A stretch of 64,000 nucleotides of DNA, from the NCBI GenBank assembly GCA_003242085.1, contig QBML01000013.1, positions 1 to 64,000 of the forward strand. The letters are read 5' to 3'. Under the pieces are notes generated by a model. That model ran no database searches, had not been told where the DNA came from, and saw only the letters and a program-made list of their open reading frames with translations. This stretch comes from Pseudanabaena frigida. Lineage in GTDB: Bacteria; Cyanobacteriota; Cyanobacteriia; Pseudanabaenales; Pseudanabaenaceae. Made by a program: the position numbers and the translations under genes. Shown here in pieces: positions 1 to 7,385 of the stretch (positions are counted from its first letter, which is position 1; every line of letters starts with the position of its first letter).

Positions 1-48
1 AAAATAATAATGTTTTATCTATAGCAATGTAAGTTTAGCTTAGGACAT

Positions 49-103
49 AAAACCCAAACAAAGAAAGGCAGCGCTTCGCGCTGCCTTTCTTTGTTTGGGT
101 TTT
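49..103. repeat. Perfect hairpin palindrome, AAAACCC frame
   Basis: A 55-nt near-perfect palindrome: AAAACCC, a variable stem, the loop region GCGCTTCGCGC and the mirrored arm ending GGGTTTT. It belongs to the dispersed hairpin family found throughout the window. It lies downstream of psbK and could act as a terminator. Confidence 0.85.
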
Positions 104-123
104 AAAAACGCAGGCGTTTTTAA

Positions 124-160
124 AACAATCGGGGTAACGTTGCCGTTACCCCGATTGTTT
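124..160. terminator. Hairpin downstream of psbK
   Basis: The inverted repeat ACAATCGGGGTAACG ... CGTTACCCCGATTGT has a 4-nt loop. A smaller hairpin, AAAACGCAGGCGTTTT, precedes it at 105-120. On the minus strand it sits about 100 nt after the psbK stop, consistent with transcription termination. Confidence 0.55.
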
Positions 161-256
161 ATATCGTTTTTCTTTTATAAATGAGTCAGGATAAATGTAC
201 GAGATGTACTAAAAAGTTTTTATAAGTTTTTTATTAAATTAAAACCTACTTAAAAC

Positions 257-394
257 CTATTTGAAACCGACTGCTGCTTGCCATACAAAAGCTAATAGCA
301 AGAAGAAAACAGGAATCACGGGAAGTACGTTTACCAGTGGATCGAAAATTCTATACGCTTCTGGTAACGTTGCGAGTACTAGACAAAATTGCAT
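257..394 (-). CDS. psbK: Photosystem II reaction centre protein PsbK
   Basis: This is a 45-residue ORF on the minus strand, read from the reverse complement. It contains [19 protein letters not shown] followed by [16 protein letters not shown], the highly conserved PsbK core and its single transmembrane helix. PsbK is a small thylakoid subunit at the periphery of the PSII core near CP43, normally made with a short N-terminal leader, here about eight residues before TLPEAY. A strong Shine-Dalgarno (GGAGGT, complement of 404-409) lies about 9 nt before the ATG at 394. A plus-strand ORF over the same bases is a shadow. Hairpins at 124-160 and 49-103 lie downstream and may terminate the transcript. 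Confidence 0.95.
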   Translation of the reverse strand: MQFCLVLATLPEAYRIFDPLVNVLPVIPVFFLLLAFVWQAAVGFK

Positions 395-536
395 TAAAAA
401 CAGACCTCCTTCAAGAGCTAAGATGAATCTTACCACGTCAAAGAAGACATTCTTTTTCAGAGTTTATTTTGGGCTAGAGTGATTTGTGCAAAAACACCCA
501 CTCTAACCTACTGAATTTTTATCAATAGGTTTATAT

Positions 537-1019
537 ATGGCGATCGCAAAACACAACACGGCGAATTACCTAGCCGTCAATTTTAAAAATCTTTTAAAAA
601 CATTCCAAATTAGCACTTTGTCCCTCCTGCTTTGTCTGCTTACATTTGCCTTTAGCGCTCCTGCTTGGGCAAATATTCAGATACAACTGACTGACCTTAC
701 TTATGAAAAATGTACGGGTGATGCTGGGAAAAATATGGTGCTAGGCGGCGGCATCATGTCAGCGAATTGCTTTATGGTCAAGGGTGTTGCCAATAATGCT
801 TCTGGTAAAGTTGTTTACAATGCCGATGTTTTTGGGCGTATTTATGATGCAAATGGTAATGATGCGATGCCAGAGCGGACTAGATTAGGTGCTGTTGAAG
901 AATTTCCAGTTGGCAAGAGCGATTTTCAAATTATGGTTGGTATTCCTGCAGATCAGCCCGAACCACTCCAGTTAAAGCAATTTAAGGCTTCAGGGTTTGC
1001 TGGCAAAGTAAGACGCTAG
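537..1019 (+). CDS. Secreted conserved hypothetical protein
   Basis: A 160-residue protein with a clear Sec signal peptide: a charged N-terminus, a hydrophobic stretch at roughly residues 25-42 (LSLLLCLLTFAF) and an APAWA-N cleavage site near residue 46. The mature domain of about 115 residues has two cysteines (ECKCTG-like region and NCFMVKG) that could form a disulfide. The segment KGVANNASGKVVYNADVFGRI resembles beta-sandwich extracytoplasmic domains, but I cannot name the family. It is probably periplasmic or lumenal. The ATG follows TTTATAT with only a weak AGG upstream. Confidence 0.7.
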   Translation: MAIAKHNTANYLAVNFKNLLKTFQISTLSLLLCLLTFAFSAPAWANIQIQLTDLTYEKCTGDAGKNMVLGGGIMSANCFMVKGVANNASGKVVYNADVFGRIYDANGNDAMPERTRLGAVEEFPVGKSDFQIMVGIPADQPEPLQLKQFKASGFAGKVRR

Positions 1020-1066
1020 TTAAGGAAATGATTTATAGCAGTAGCCAGTTATGTTAGGACAAAAAC

Positions 1067-1119
1067 AAAACCCAGAAGAGAGTTGCGGCGCTTCGCGCCG
1101 CAACTCTCTTCTGGGTTTT
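1067..1119. repeat. Perfect hairpin palindrome with outer arms
   Basis: The core palindrome AAAACCCAGAAGAGAGTTGC ... GGGTTTT is centred on GGCGCTTCGCGCC. Imperfect outer arms (TATAGCAGTAGCCAG near 1034 and GGCTATAGCTATA near 1136) extend it to about 115 nt. The whole unit, including the outer arms, is closely repeated at 19070-19185, so this is a mobile or duplicated element, not a chance terminator. Confidence 0.85.
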
Positions 1120-1155
1120 ATGTCTTAACTTATTTGGCTATAGCTATATTAAGAG

Positions 1156-1204
1156 GCATCGATCCGCTCAGCCAGCAGTCTACACTGGCTAAGCGGATCG
1201 ATGC
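1156..1204. repeat. Inverted repeat, CCGCTCAGCCA type
   Basis: Two 20-nt arms (GCATCGATCCGCTCAGCCAG and its complement with one mismatch) flank a 9-nt spacer. The flanking CACTGAGCTTGCCGAAGTGTCGAAGCCC is a further repeat-like string. A related palindrome with the same CCGCTCAGCCA core is at 25702-25757. Confidence 0.75.
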
Positions 1205-1374
1205 ACTGAGCTTGCCGAAGTGTCGAAGCCCATACTAATATCAGGATTGCTTGCCATACAGGATGAGACTTGTAGAGCGAAGTTATCAAATTTCATGGCG
1301 CGTTAATATATAGATTGGTCAGTATGGCAAAATCTAAAGTTCAAGTTTAAAGTCCCCCGAATTGATACAAAAAT

Positions 1375-1650
1375 ATGGCTGTTAAAGTTCTAATTCCTAC
1401 TCCACTCCAACAACTAACCAATAACCAAGCAACCGTAGAATGCGCTGGCGCTTCGGTTCAAGAAATAATTGACTCGTTGGAAACCAATTGTCCGGGCATC
1501 AAAGCTCGCATTTGCGACGACAAAGGCAATCTCCGCCGCTTTGTTAATTTTTATGTCAATAGCGAAGATATTCGATTTCTCGAAGGGCCAAATACACCTC
1601 TTAATGATGGCGATGAAGTCAGCATCATCCCCGCGATCGCAGGCGGCTAA
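1375..1650 (+). CDS. MoaD/ThiS-family ubiquitin-like sulfur carrier
   Basis: A 91-residue protein with the beta-grasp layout of MoaD/ThiS and the essential C-terminal Gly-Gly (IIPAIAGG), the site that is adenylated and thiocarboxylated. The internal segment [29 protein letters not shown] is typical of MoaD-like/CysO-like carriers. Cyanobacterial members are often close to threonine synthase and may serve in sulfur transfer to cysteine or other cofactors instead of molybdopterin; no such partner is adjacent here, so its pathway is open. It ends in the bidirectional hairpin at 1656-1691. Confidence 0.85.
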   Translation: MAVKVLIPTPLQQLTNNQATVECAGASVQEIIDSLETNCPGIKARICDDKGNLRRFVNFYVNSEDIRFLEGPNTPLNDGDEVSIIPAIAGG

Positions 1651-1655
1651 TCCCC

Positions 1656-1691
1656 AAAATAAAGGCGGCGCTTTGCACCGCCTTTATTTTT
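1656..1691. terminator. Bidirectional hairpin terminator
   Basis: AAAATAAAGGCGG - loop - CCGCCTTTATTTT lies between the convergent sulfur-carrier gene and the small membrane protein, with A/T tracts on both sides, and can serve both transcripts. The loop CGCTTTGCA matches the hairpin family. Confidence 0.75.
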
Positions 1692-2016
1692 AAATATTAC
1701 TAAGCAGTTCGGTAGCAATGTGAAACATCCAAATAGCCGCCTCTTTTTTGACATCTGGCTCTTTGCTCTTGCCACCCCAATTTTGTAGCCATTTTCCCAA
1801 ACCACCCATCGAGTCACCTAACCATTGTCCAACTTGCGCGAAAATTTGTTGAGGTCCGACCCCAGTTAAAACTTGGATCGTAAAAATAACGGCAACCACA
1901 AGAAAAGCAGTTTTGAAGCTAGCTTTGATTACGCTGAGCAACCACCATAACAGCAGCAGCGATACGATTAATGCGCCGATCACTAGGGGCAAGTTCATAG
2001 AGTTTTTCAATCCCAT
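1690..2016 (-). CDS. Small membrane protein of unknown function
   Basis: A 108-residue protein with two predicted transmembrane helices (roughly residues 8-28, LPLVIGALIVSLLLLWWLL, and 33-52, FKTAFLVVAVIFTIQVL) followed by an amphipathic Gly/Trp-rich segment (WLGDSMGGLGKWLQNWGG) and a polar tail. The family is not recognised with confidence; it resembles small conserved cyanobacterial inner-membrane proteins. Its stop lies in the convergent terminator. The ATG used is the most upstream; an internal Met at residue 7 is an alternative start. Confidence 0.65.
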   Translation of the reverse strand: MGLKNSMNLPLVIGALIVSLLLLWWLLSVIKASFKTAFLVVAVIFTIQVLTGVGPQQIFAQVGQWLGDSMGGLGKWLQNWGGKSKEPDVKKEAAIWMFHIATELLSNI

Positions 2017-2130
2017 CTCAAATGCAAAGATTCTAAGCTCTTATGCAGCTCATCAAAAGAGGGTGCTGCTTAAAAACATTTCGGATTCTATATTAGATTT
2101 TGGCATGATCGTAATCATTACCAAGTTTTC

Positions 2131-2778
2131 ATGATGAGCAAAGACTTGCAACTTTACCAAGTCAAGCTTGATATTGCCGAAATTGAGGTCGATCGCCTCT
2201 GGCAATTTCTGTCAGCCGACGAGCGATCGCGTGCAGATCGGTTCAAACGCGAATATCTCAAGCGTAACTTTGTTGCCGCGAGGGGCAATTTGCGAATCAT
2301 TCTGGCGCAGAAGTTAGGCTGTCAGCCAAATGAGATTCAGTTTAGTTATAGCGATCGCGGCAAGCCCTATATTGAGGGTACGTATTTTAATCTAGCGCAT
2401 TCTCAAGATTTGGCGATTTATGCAGTATGCGGCGATCGCGAGGTGGGGATCGATCTGGAATATATTAATTTTGAATGTGAAGTCGATCGTATTGCTCAAC
2501 GCTACTTTTTGCCTTCAGAGCAAAAAACGATTAAAGATTTAGGCGATCGCAATAAACATGAGCAATATTTAGCTTTTTATCGCGCATGGACTCTGAAGGA
2601 AGCTTACGGAAAAGCTACGGGAAAGGGCATAGCCAATGGACTTGATATTGTGGATGTTGCCTCATTACTGGAGATGCCTAGCTCGACACTCCAAATCGGA
2701 GAATGGACGCTAAAACTAATTAGCTCAGAGCTAGAAATCGATCGCAGCTATGCTGCTGCCTTATGTATTGCCAGTTAA
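2131..2778 (+). CDS. 4'-phosphopantetheinyl transferase, Sfp/HetI type
   Basis: A 215-residue Sfp-superfamily enzyme that transfers the phosphopantetheine arm of CoA to acyl or peptidyl carrier proteins. The diagnostic motifs are present: an N-terminal RGNLRIIL region, FNLAHS, the metal-binding GIDLE, and the FYRAWTLKEAYGKATGKG block carrying the W-x-x-KE-A signature. The length is normal for the group. Cyanobacteria usually have one such enzyme serving fatty acid and secondary metabolism (HetI/Slr0495-like); no PKS/NRPS genes are in this window. Two consecutive ATGs make the start uncertain by one codon, and no clear Shine-Dalgarno is visible. Confidence 0.92.
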   Translation: MMSKDLQLYQVKLDIAEIEVDRLWQFLSADERSRADRFKREYLKRNFVAARGNLRIILAQKLGCQPNEIQFSYSDRGKPYIEGTYFNLAHSQDLAIYAVCGDREVGIDLEYINFECEVDRIAQRYFLPSEQKTIKDLGDRNKHEQYLAFYRAWTLKEAYGKATGKGIANGLDIVDVASLLEMPSSTLQIGEWTLKLISSELEIDRSYAAALCIAS

Positions 2779-2787
2779 GATTGCTAG

Positions 2788-3543
2788 TTAATTTTTGATA
2801 GCTAATCGCAAAATCTTACCCGCCAGCATTGCTGCTCCAAAACCGTTATCAATATTCACTACACCTACGCCTGTTGCACAGGAATTTAGCATGGTTAGCA
2901 GTGGTGCGAGTCCGTTAAAACTAGCACCATAGCCGATACTAGTCGGCACTGCTACGATGGGGCAGTTTGCTAAACCTGCCACTACACTAGCTAGCGCTCC
3001 TTCCATGCCTGCAACCACAATAATTACATCAGCATCAGCGATCGCATCACGATGACTGAGCAAGCGATGAATCCCTGCAACACCAACATCCCAAAGACGT
3101 TTAACCGTAAATCCGCATAATTCACCTGTAATAGCAGCTTCTTCGGCGATCGGGAGATCGGCAGTTCCTGCGGTAACGATCGTAATCGTGCCTTGCTTTT
3201 GCATAGTGGATTCACCAAGACAACAAATTTGGGCGATCGGAAAATATCTCAATCCCCGCAAAGATGGCTGAATTTGCTCGTAAACAACTTCTGATATCTT
3301 CGTTGCCATTACCAAGGGATTTTTGGATTCCATCACCCGCATAATTTGTACGATTTGGTCTGGTGTTTTTCCTAATCCAAAAATTACCTCTGGGAACCCC
3401 GTCCGCAAAGTGCGATGGTGATCGATTTTGGCAAAATCCCCCACAGATTCATAGTGGAGATATTTCAATTCTTCTAAAGCGCTTTCTGGACTAAGCTCCC
3501 CCTTTGCGACTGTTTCTAACAGTTGCTTTAAGTTGTCGTACAT
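2788..3543 (-). CDS. larB: LarB-like, PurE-related carboxylase of nickel-pincer cofactor synthesis
   Basis: A protein of about 250 residues with the LarB N-terminal domain (LLETVAKGELSPESALEEL) and a C-terminal AIR-carboxylase (PurE-like) domain with TAGTADLPIAEEA, RLWDVGVAGIHRLL and the Gly-rich VPTSIGYGASFNG block. LarB carboxylates nicotinic acid adenine dinucleotide in the first step of nickel-pincer nucleotide synthesis. I chose the ATG at 3543; a longer ORF to 3585 only adds 14 atypical residues. LarC, LarE and LarA are not in this window, so the gene is isolated here. It converges with the phosphopantetheinyl transferase gene, with 9 nt between stop codons. Confidence 0.85.
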   Translation of the reverse strand: MYDNLKQLLETVAKGELSPESALEELKYLHYESVGDFAKIDHHRTLRTGFPEVIFGLGKTPDQIVQIMRVMESKNPLVMATKISEVVYEQIQPSLRGLRYFPIAQICCLGESTMQKQGTITIVTAGTADLPIAEEAAITGELCGFTVKRLWDVGVAGIHRLLSHRDAIADADVIIVVAGMEGALASVVAGLANCPIVAVPTSIGYGASFNGLAPLLTMLNSCATGVGVVNIDNGFGAAMLAGKILRLAIKN

Positions 3544-3666
3544 AGAATTTAAGAAATAGAACCTGAAGCAACACACCGATGGCAAGTTACTTCAGATTCT
3601 ATTTTAAGTTTAATTAAGGCAAGTAAACGAATAGGATCGTCATTTAGCCTAGCGATCGCTAGTTTC

Positions 3667-3719
3667 GCCTAAACAAAAACAGGTATCACACTTCGTGTGA
3701 TACCTGTTTTTGTTTAGGC
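3667..3719. repeat. Perfect hairpin palindrome
   Basis: A palindrome with arms GCCTAAACAAAAACAGGTAT and its exact complement around CACACTTCGTGTG. It sits in the divergent gap between larB and the LysR gene and so is not placed as a terminator for either. Confidence 0.85.
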
Positions 3720-3797
3720 TTGTTACCCATGCTACTTTTCCAAAACCCTAGAAGTTGCTTAATGATTTCACACCTAATCAGCGATCGCTAATTTTTC

Positions 3798-4721
3798 ATG
3801 CGTTTGGAACAGTTACAAGCTTTTTTGGCAGTTGTAGAAACAGGAAACTTTCAGCAAGCCGCCCAAAAGTGCGGCGTTAGCCAGTCAACTATTAGCCGAC
3901 AGGTGCAATCTTTAGAAGCAACTGTCGGTCTATTGCTGTTTCACCGTCAAGGCAATGCTAAGTTGACACTCGGCGGCGATCGCTTGTTACCCCATGCTAA
4001 GAAAATTTGTCAGGTATGGGCAATAGCGGAGCAAGAGTTAATAGATTTACAATCTGGGAAGCAAACTGAGCTTTGCGTCGCGGGCATACCATCGGCTTGT
4101 GCTTACCAGTTACCCCCAATATTACAAACTTTTTCAAGAGCCTATCCAAACGTCCAGTTGCGAATAACGACATTAGGGAGCGATCGCGCTCTAAAAGTTC
4201 TCAAAGATGGCTTGATCGATATTGCGATCGTCATGAATAATCCATTTTTGACGGCTAGTTCAGAAATGGTGGTTGAGCCACTCTATGAAGAAAAAATTCA
4301 ACTACTCTTACCCGTACATCATCCGCTAAGTAAAAAAGAAGTTCTAACTTGGAAGGATTTACACAATTGTCCGCAGGCAGTATTTAAGGATGGATATGGA
4401 TTACAGCGAATTGTGCAAGACCAGTTCAATCGGCAAGGGCTTTGTTTAAATGCTGTCCTCGAACTTAACTCTCTCGAAGCTTTTCGTGGTGTTGTTAAAC
4501 AAGGGAGTTTAGTAGCTCTTTTGCCAGAAACATTTTTAGTAGAACTAACTAACGATCCAGATTTAGTAGTCAAGTCGCTAAGCGAACCTACCTTGACTCG
4601 CGAAATAGTGTTAGTGACAACCAGCGATCGCATTCAAATCCCGCCTATTCAATATTTTTGTAAGCTTGCTGCCGAAATGATTCAGCGAGGACAGCCATTA
4701 ATTCTAAAAAATATAATTTGA
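3798..4721 (+). CDS. LysR-family transcriptional regulator
   Basis: A 307-residue LysR-type regulator. The winged helix-turn-helix is at about residues 1-60 (QLQAFLAVVETGNFQQAAQ, then CGVSQSTISRQVQSLE), followed by the linker helix and an effector-binding domain (residues about 90-300, with ELCVAGIP and the second subdomain from VLTWKDL). Such proteins usually bind an upstream divergent promoter and respond to a small metabolite. The divergent neighbour is larB, but the 250-nt gap is filled by a hairpin and no TN11A box was confirmed. The specific regulon cannot be told from sequence; it is not an obvious CmpR/NdhR. Confidence 0.9.
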   Translation: MRLEQLQAFLAVVETGNFQQAAQKCGVSQSTISRQVQSLEATVGLLLFHRQGNAKLTLGGDRLLPHAKKICQVWAIAEQELIDLQSGKQTELCVAGIPSACAYQLPPILQTFSRAYPNVQLRITTLGSDRALKVLKDGLIDIAIVMNNPFLTASSEMVVEPLYEEKIQLLLPVHHPLSKKEVLTWKDLHNCPQAVFKDGYGLQRIVQDQFNRQGLCLNAVLELNSLEAFRGVVKQGSLVALLPETFLVELTNDPDLVVKSLSEPTLTREIVLVTTSDRIQIPPIQYFCKLAAEMIQRGQPLILKNII

Positions 4722-4859
4722 TTGGTTTATGGAGCCGAAGCCTCTTACTTTCACAAGCTATTAAGTTCGCTATAAAATCTTAAAAACAGCTAGATTTTGT
4801 TAGATAGTGAGATAATTCAACCTTTAGCCAACTTTTGCATTAAATTCACCCAGAGAGTA

Positions 4860-5888
4860 ATGAGTAAAGAATTTCGCGAATTTTTGCGTAAAGTTGGTAG
4901 CGGTACACATACCAGCAAAAGCTTGACGCGCCAAGAGGCAGAGACTGCCACGCTTATGATGTTGCAGGGAGTGGCGACTCCCGCTCAGATTGGAGCATTT
5001 ATGATTGCTCATCGGATTAAGCGTCCGACCAGTGAGGAATTAGCAGGGATGCTGGATGCATATAAACTTCTAGGAGCAAAGTTAGCTCCGATCGCCTATG
5101 ATAAAAAAGTCCTCGTGCTGGGATCGCCCTATGATGGGAGATCGAAGACCGCGCCAGTCAGTCCTGCAAGTGCGATTGTCTTGGCGGCGGCGGGTATTCC
5201 AGTGTTGATGCATGGCGGCGATCGGATGCCGACGAAGGAAGGGCTGCCCTTTATCGAAATTTGGCTAGCATTGGGACTAGATTGGCAGGATTTGGCGATC
5301 GCGCAGGTACAACAAAATTTAGAACAGCATCATCTTGGATTTGTCTATTTACCCAAGCATTTTCCCCTCGCCCAAAGTCTCGTTCCCTATCGTGAGCAAA
5401 TTGGTAAGCGCCCCCCCTTCGCCACCCTTGAGCTAATGTGGTCACCCTATGTAGGTAATCAATTCATTGTGTCAGGTTTTGTACATCCACCCACGGAAAC
5501 GAATATTCGTGAAGCTTTTGCAATGCATGGGATTACAGAATTTGCAACTGTTAAGGGCTGGGAGGGTAGTGTAGATTTACCGCGATCGCGCACTGGCATT
5601 ATTGGCATTAATCGCAGCGCGCACTTTGAGCGCTTAACTTTGTCGGCAAGGAACTATGGATTTAGCTCTGAAGATCCTGCGATCGCAGATGCATCCGAAA
5701 TCGCGACGAAAATCGTTTCTGCTCTCAAAGCGGAACCTTCCGAATATCTCAATTCACTATTCTGGAATAGCGGGTTTTATTTATGGCTCTATGGATTGCA
5801 TGGTGAAATTAGCGAGGCGATCGCCCATGCCCAAGAAATTATTAGCAGTGGAGCCGCATTACAGAAATTGCAAGATTTACAAACTTGA
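4860..5888 (+). CDS. Anthranilate phosphoribosyltransferase-like protein (TrpD2/YbiB type)
   Basis: A 342-residue member of the glycosyl transferase family 3/TrpD fold. The N-terminal helical domain (REFLRKVGSGTHTSKSLTRQ, ATPAQIGAFMIAHRIKRPT) and a phosphate-binding-like segment (LVLGSPYDGRSKTAP) are visible. The canonical TrpD GTGGD motif is replaced by GSPYDGR and the anthranilate pocket is not conserved, which suggests a TrpD2/YbiB-type protein, not the tryptophan enzyme. YbiB-type proteins bind nucleic acid (family knowledge). I prefer the ATG at 4860; an upstream TTG at 4797 gives 21 extra unconserved-looking residues. Confidence 0.8.
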   Translation: MSKEFREFLRKVGSGTHTSKSLTRQEAETATLMMLQGVATPAQIGAFMIAHRIKRPTSEELAGMLDAYKLLGAKLAPIAYDKKVLVLGSPYDGRSKTAPVSPASAIVLAAAGIPVLMHGGDRMPTKEGLPFIEIWLALGLDWQDLAIAQVQQNLEQHHLGFVYLPKHFPLAQSLVPYREQIGKRPPFATLELMWSPYVGNQFIVSGFVHPPTETNIREAFAMHGITEFATVKGWEGSVDLPRSRTGIIGINRSAHFERLTLSARNYGFSSEDPAIADASEIATKIVSALKAEPSEYLNSLFWNSGFYLWLYGLHGEISEAIAHAQEIISSGAALQKLQDLQT

Positions 5889-5907
5889 GATAGACAGCCT
5901 TTTGCAA

Positions 5908-5974
5908 ACAAAACCCAAGGAATTTTTTGAAAGTGTTGCTTTGCAACACTTTCAAAAAATTCCTTGGATTTTGT
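5908..5974. repeat. Long perfect hairpin palindrome, copy A
   Basis: AAAACCCAAGGAATTTTTTG ... is mirrored around GTTGCTTTGCAAC, with 29-nt arms starting 20 nt after the TrpD2-like stop. A second small palindrome (ACAGCGCTTTGCGCTGT) follows at 5975-5991. The inner stem is nearly identical to the copy at 7288-7338. Confidence 0.88.
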
Positions 5975-6009
5975 TACAGCGCTTTGCGCTGTGACGATAT
6001 GATAAGTGG

Positions 6010-7134
6010 ATGAATCAATATTTTGCGACTGTGGCGAGAGGCTTAGAAGTTCTTGCAGCACAAGAATTAGAACAACTAGGCGCTCACTCCGTTGAGGCGG
6101 GATTTTGTGGTGTCAGCTTTGAGGGCGATCGACGTTTACTCTATCGTGTTAACCTTTGGGCGCGTTTACCATTCCGCATTTTAATGCATCTCGAACAGTT
6201 TGATTGCCTTGACGCTGACGATCTCTATCAAGGGATTAAAGTGATCGATTGGTCAGAATATTTAACCCCTGAAATGACCTTGGCGGTGAATGCCACAGGC
6301 AAAAACGATCAGCTTAATCACACACATTTCACCGCGCTACAAGTCAAAAATGCGATCGTCGATCAGCAGAAGGATAGATTTGGCGAGCGATCGGATGTGG
6401 ATGTGCAAGAAGCAGATTTGCGAATCGGCGTTCATATTGATGACAATGGCTGCACAGTTAGCCTTGATAGTTCTGGAAATAGTCTGCACCGTCGTGGTTA
6501 TCGTCCTGCCGTGGGCGCGGCTCCACTTAAGGAATCTTTAGCTGCCGCCTTGATTCAGATGTCAGGTTGGCAACCAGACCAGATGTTTTACGATCCTCTC
6601 TGTGGTTCTGGAACTTTGCCCTTAGAAGCAAGCTTAAAAGCTCTGAATATTGCCCCAGGGATGTTTCGCGATCATTTTGGATTTGAGACTTGGCTGGATT
6701 TCGATCAAGATCTGTTAGCCCAATTAATTCAAGAAGCTGATGATAATCGTTTAGATGCATTACCTGTGCCAATCTGGGGTAGCGATCGCAATCCTGAGGT
6801 GGTAGATCAAGCGATCGTCAATGCCAAAAACTGCGGCTTAGCTAACCATGTTTATTTCTCGGCACTAGACCTTGCGGAAGTAGTCGCACCAGCCGATACT
6901 GGAGTTCTATTCTGCAATCCTCCCTATGGAGAAAGGTTAGGAAGGGATAGTGATTTGGGAGCTTTTTATAAGCAATTAGGGAATGTTCTCAAACAGCGCT
7001 TTAAGGGATGGACTGCCTTTGTTTTGAGCGGTAATAAGCAATTATCGCAGACGATTGGGCTAAAGTGCGCCGAACGAACGGCTGTACTTAATGGAGCTTT
7101 ACCCTGTCAGTTAATGAAGTACGAGCTATATTAA
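6010..7134 (+). CDS. THUMP-domain class I RNA methyltransferase (RlmL-N/Trm-G10 type)
   Basis: A 374-residue SAM-dependent methyltransferase. The N-terminal ferredoxin-like and THUMP region (residues about 1-155) includes FATVARGLEVLAAQELEQLG. The Rossmann methyltransferase domain carries motif I (FYDPLCGSGTLPLEA) and motif IV NPPY (LFCNPPYGERLG), typical of guanine N2-methylation. It corresponds to the N-terminal half of E. coli RlmKL (23S rRNA m2G2445) and to the single-domain cyanobacterial homologues; the exact target base is inferred from the family. The start ATG follows TAAGTGG. Confidence 0.9.
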   Translation: MNQYFATVARGLEVLAAQELEQLGAHSVEAGFCGVSFEGDRRLLYRVNLWARLPFRILMHLEQFDCLDADDLYQGIKVIDWSEYLTPEMTLAVNATGKNDQLNHTHFTALQVKNAIVDQQKDRFGERSDVDVQEADLRIGVHIDDNGCTVSLDSSGNSLHRRGYRPAVGAAPLKESLAAALIQMSGWQPDQMFYDPLCGSGTLPLEASLKALNIAPGMFRDHFGFETWLDFDQDLLAQLIQEADDNRLDALPVPIWGSDRNPEVVDQAIVNAKNCGLANHVYFSALDLAEVVAPADTGVLFCNPPYGERLGRDSDLGAFYKQLGNVLKQRFKGWTAFVLSGNKQLSQTIGLKCAERTAVLNGALPCQLMKYELY

Positions 7135-7287
7135 GCTTGATACTAAAGTGTCAAAATCATATTCCGTAGCTGATGAGATAGTTGCGAACAGAGCGATCTC
7201 AGATGCGAAAACTTTTATTTTTGAGGTTAAAGCGGTTTGATTAAGCAATAACGACTAAGTTACAGCGCTTTGCGCTTTCTCAAAACC

Positions 7288-7338
7288 CAAGAAATTTTTT
7301 GAAAGTGTTGCTTTGCAACACTTTCAAAAAATTTCTTG
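7288..7338. repeat. Long hairpin palindrome, copy B
   Basis: CAAGAAATTTTTTGAAAGTG - GTTGCTTTGCAAC core - mirrored arm. It shares its stem almost base for base with the hairpin at 5908-5974, and both are next to an ACAGCGCTTTGCGCT string. It lies in the 251-nt gap before the FAD oxidoreductase gene. Confidence 0.88.
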
Positions 7339-7385
7339 TACTACATAAAGCCTAAACAGGCTGTAATAAAGTTACGATATAGATT

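Larger units (their letters stand above)
1020..1374. other. Gene-free gap with two inverted repeats
   Basis: This 355-nt gap holds the hairpin at 1067-1119 and the longer imperfect repeat at 1156-1204. No ORF with coding character or RNA gene was recognised. The promoter of the downstream MoaD/ThiS-type gene presumably lies in the last 100 nt. Confidence 0.6.

Noticed and set aside
261-482. 73-residue plus-strand ORF
   Set aside because: It lies opposite psbK, which is certain; its sequence is low-complexity and shows no family features.
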